This document shows positions 62,577 through 64,000 of a DNA stretch of 64,000 nt, piece by piece. This DNA is from JAOUFP01 sp963801505 (GTDB lineage Bacteria; Nitrospirota; Thermodesulfovibrionia; Thermodesulfovibrionales; UBA6898), in the NCBI GenBank assembly GCA_963801505.1, contig CAWDEY010000011.1, positions 1-64,000 of the forward strand, in the 5' to 3' direction. Each line of letters begins with the position of its first letter. Position 1 is the stretch's first letter. A program made the position numbers and the translations under genes. The notes beneath the pieces are model-generated. The model searched no databases. It had not been told where the DNA came from and saw only the letters and a program-made list of their open reading frames with translations.

Positions 62577-63470
62577 ATGACCGCTGTCAACAGACCGGGG
62601 ACGCTTGTATTCGTGCACATGCCTAAGGCCGGCGGCATGACTCTGCAATCCATCGTGGGGCGGCAGTATGACGCTCGGGCGCGCTTCGACATCAACGGCG
62701 AAAGCTCCGAAAGCGTGCAACAATCTGTAGCTATACTGCGCGGTCTGCCGCCAGCCAGTCGGGACGCCATTCGTTGCGTGCGTGGTCATGTGCCCTACGG
62801 TGTCGGCCAGTGGCTCCGGCCACCGGTTGTATACCTCACCATGCTACGCGAACCGGTGGCCCGTTTGGTCTCTGACTACAACTTTGCCATGAGTGTCCCT
62901 GAACACGCGGTGAAGCGGCAGGTCGGAAACAGGGTAATCAGCCTGGAGGAGTTTTTGGATCTGCGCGAGGCAGGCGGCCTTGCCAACCTGTACACGCGCA
63001 TGCTTAGCGGATGCATTAACTGGGACGATTTCCAGGCCTCACCAGTCCCCACAAAGGACATGCTGGAACTTGCCAAACAGAACCTGAACGGGTTTGCCGG
63101 CGTCGGCTTGACCGAACGCTTCGATGAGTCCGTGCTGCTCTTTAAGCAGGCAATGGGATGGTCCTCCTGCTGGTACCTGCACGAGAACGTCACGGATAAG
63201 CAGTTTGTAGATTGCCGCTCGCTCAGCGCGGATCTTCTGCAGCGCATACGTGCCTGTATCGCTTTGGACCTAGAACTATACGCGCACGCTGTGTCCGTGT
63301 TTGAGACACGCATTTCACAAGCCGGGCCGGACTTTCCCCTGTCTGTAGCAGCTTTTCAGCAGGCCAACGCCATGCAGCGTGGTCGTTTGCGCGTCGAGCG
63401 CAAACTCAGGTACACATTGAGGCGTGCCGTCAACCTGGTGCGTCTGACGCTCGCCAAACGTGGTCGATAA
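62577..63470 (+). CDS. Sulfotransferase, second GC-rich copy
   Basis: 297 residues on the opposite strand to the rest of the locus. PAPS loop VHMPKAGGMTLQ near residue 13-24, 3'-phosphate region LREPVARLVSDYNF near residue 88, and NLYTRMLSGCINW. It is clearly related to the protein at 60434-61348 (same order, same FGLTEQFD/VGLTERFD block), but diverged. GC-rich like that one. The pair may have arrived together and been separated by the SGNH gene, or inserted independently. Likely role: sulfating the polysaccharide. Confidence 0.85.
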   Translation: MTAVNRPGTLVFVHMPKAGGMTLQSIVGRQYDARARFDINGESSESVQQSVAILRGLPPASRDAIRCVRGHVPYGVGQWLRPPVVYLTMLREPVARLVSDYNFAMSVPEHAVKRQVGNRVISLEEFLDLREAGGLANLYTRMLSGCINWDDFQASPVPTKDMLELAKQNLNGFAGVGLTERFDESVLLFKQAMGWSSCWYLHENVTDKQFVDCRSLSADLLQRIRACIALDLELYAHAVSVFETRISQAGPDFPLSVAAFQQANAMQRGRLRVERKLRYTLRRAVNLVRLTLAKRGR

Positions 63471-63558
63471 CAATTATCGTAGCCACTATGTGCTAAAGGC
63501 GGTGAATTTGGTCTTTGGCATCCTCCAGTTCCATTTATCAGATAAGGTTCCCGGTCCT

Positions 63559-64000
63559 TTATTGCCGTTTTTCCGATTTCTGCACAAACGGGACATTTAA
63601 TTTAAAGGCCTCAATTAAAGATTTAAGTTCCTTATATCCCAGGACCCTGAAAAGATACAGAAATCCAAAATATACTGCTGTAATTAGAACAAGGAGCAAG
63701 ATTTTATTTATGTGCATACTGGAAATGATCCATGCTGCTATCAGTATTGACAATGTAGGTATAAAGGCCGAATTTGACTCCTTAAGGTCTTTAATACCTA
63801 TCCCCCATATGGATTTAAGGAGAAGATATCTTATAAACGTACCGATAATTGTACTTACAAGTCCTGCGACCGTCGCGCCCACAAAGCCGTAATATAATAT
63901 CAGCGGGACAGCAAGAACAATATTGATTATTAAGGTCAGGGTGGCCCAGGGGATAAATTTGTTTATCTCCTTTGACGAGGACAGTGTTATCTGCACAGCG
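63559..64000 (-). CDS. Wzx-type polysaccharide flippase, 5' part outside window
   Basis: The frame is open to the right edge, so only the C-terminal 147 residues are seen. They contain four hydrophobic segments (ATLTLIINIVLAVPLILYYG, ATVAGLVSTIIGTFIRYLLL, IPTLSILIAAWIISSMHI, ILLLVLITAVYFGFLYLF) typical of the MATE/MOP-fold flippases of polysaccharide loci. It would move the lipid-linked repeat unit across the inner membrane for the Wzy-like polymerase. The ribosome-binding site and N-terminus lie beyond the window. Confidence 0.8.
   Translation of the reverse strand, partial: AVQITLSSSKEINKFIPWATLTLIINIVLAVPLILYYGFVGATVAGLVSTIIGTFIRYLLLKSIWGIGIKDLKESNSAFIPTLSILIAAWIISSMHINKILLLVLITAVYFGFLYLFRVLGYKELKSLIEAFKLNVPFVQKSEKRQ

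Overview
The window reads as a chromosomal segment of a Gram-negative, probably anaerobic or microaerophilic bacterium. Support comes from outer-membrane barrel and lipoprotein signals, multiheme c-type cytochromes, a superoxide reductase, ferredoxin-fused split glutamate synthase and a desulforedoxin-type protein. A Nitrospirota/Desulfobacterota-like host would fit the gene set (tandem DUF507 genes after rpsR, split GltB, Wzz/Wzy-type polysaccharide locus), but that is inference from gene content only.

Layout. (1) 1-10.6 kb: a decayed accessory island. It opens with an IS21-type element (istA cut by the window edge, istB intact). A broken DnaB/KaiC-like helicase follows, then small ORFs, a DUF72 protein, a SPL-like radical SAM protein, several unknown genes and a tyrosine integrase next to a tRNA-Leu. 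Most of the larger genes here carry frameshifts. (2) 10.8-14.7 kb: small genes, namely an XRE repressor with a promoter so close that the message may be leaderless, secreted hypotheticals, a pyrimidine-dimer glycosylase family protein and an HNH nuclease. (3) 14.9-18.5 kb: the rpsF-ssb-rpsR-DUF507-DUF507 operon, read leftwards and ending in a membrane GAF-GGDEF diguanylate cyclase. (4) 18.7-22.8 kb: a likely electron-transfer cluster made of a monoheme cytochrome fused to an outer-membrane beta barrel (architecture like the Fe(II) oxidase Cyc2), a periplasmic pentaheme cytochrome, a pentaheme lipoprotein and a cupredoxin-CHRD protein. (5) 23-27.4 kb: redox and stress genes, namely a thioredoxin-reductase-like flavoprotein, a Cys-cluster protein, a Lys-rich-tailed desulforedoxin protein, a Tat-exported superoxide reductase, transaldolase and a ferritin-like protein. 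(6) 27.4-31.7 kb: a GT39-like membrane transferase, a quinone-oxidoreductase-like MDR protein, a REC-PilZ protein and a small secreted protein. (7) 31.7-37 kb: a three-gene split glutamate synthase operon preceded by a sigma70-like promoter and an attenuator-like hairpin. (8) 37.2-64 kb: tRNA-Val, then a long leftward exopolysaccharide locus.

The polysaccharide locus holds UDP-glucose dehydrogenase, a carbamoyltransferase, two secreted GH39-like proteins, a Wzz chain-length regulator with two small membrane proteins, a Wzy-like polymerase, one GT2, four GT4 and one GT9 glycosyltransferases, a UGM-like flavoprotein, a GNAT enzyme, a PIG-L deacetylase, two GC-rich sulfotransferases flanking an SGNH-like gene, and the end of a Wzx flippase at the right edge. 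Together these would make UDP-glucuronate, assemble a repeat unit, decorate it (carbamoyl, deacetylation, acyl, sulfate), flip and polymerise it, and trim it.

Several genes are interrupted by single-base indels. They cluster in the 2.4-10.5 kb island but also occur in four or more genes of the polysaccharide locus. Whether they are true pseudogenes, phase-variable loci or sequencing errors cannot be decided from this sequence alone.
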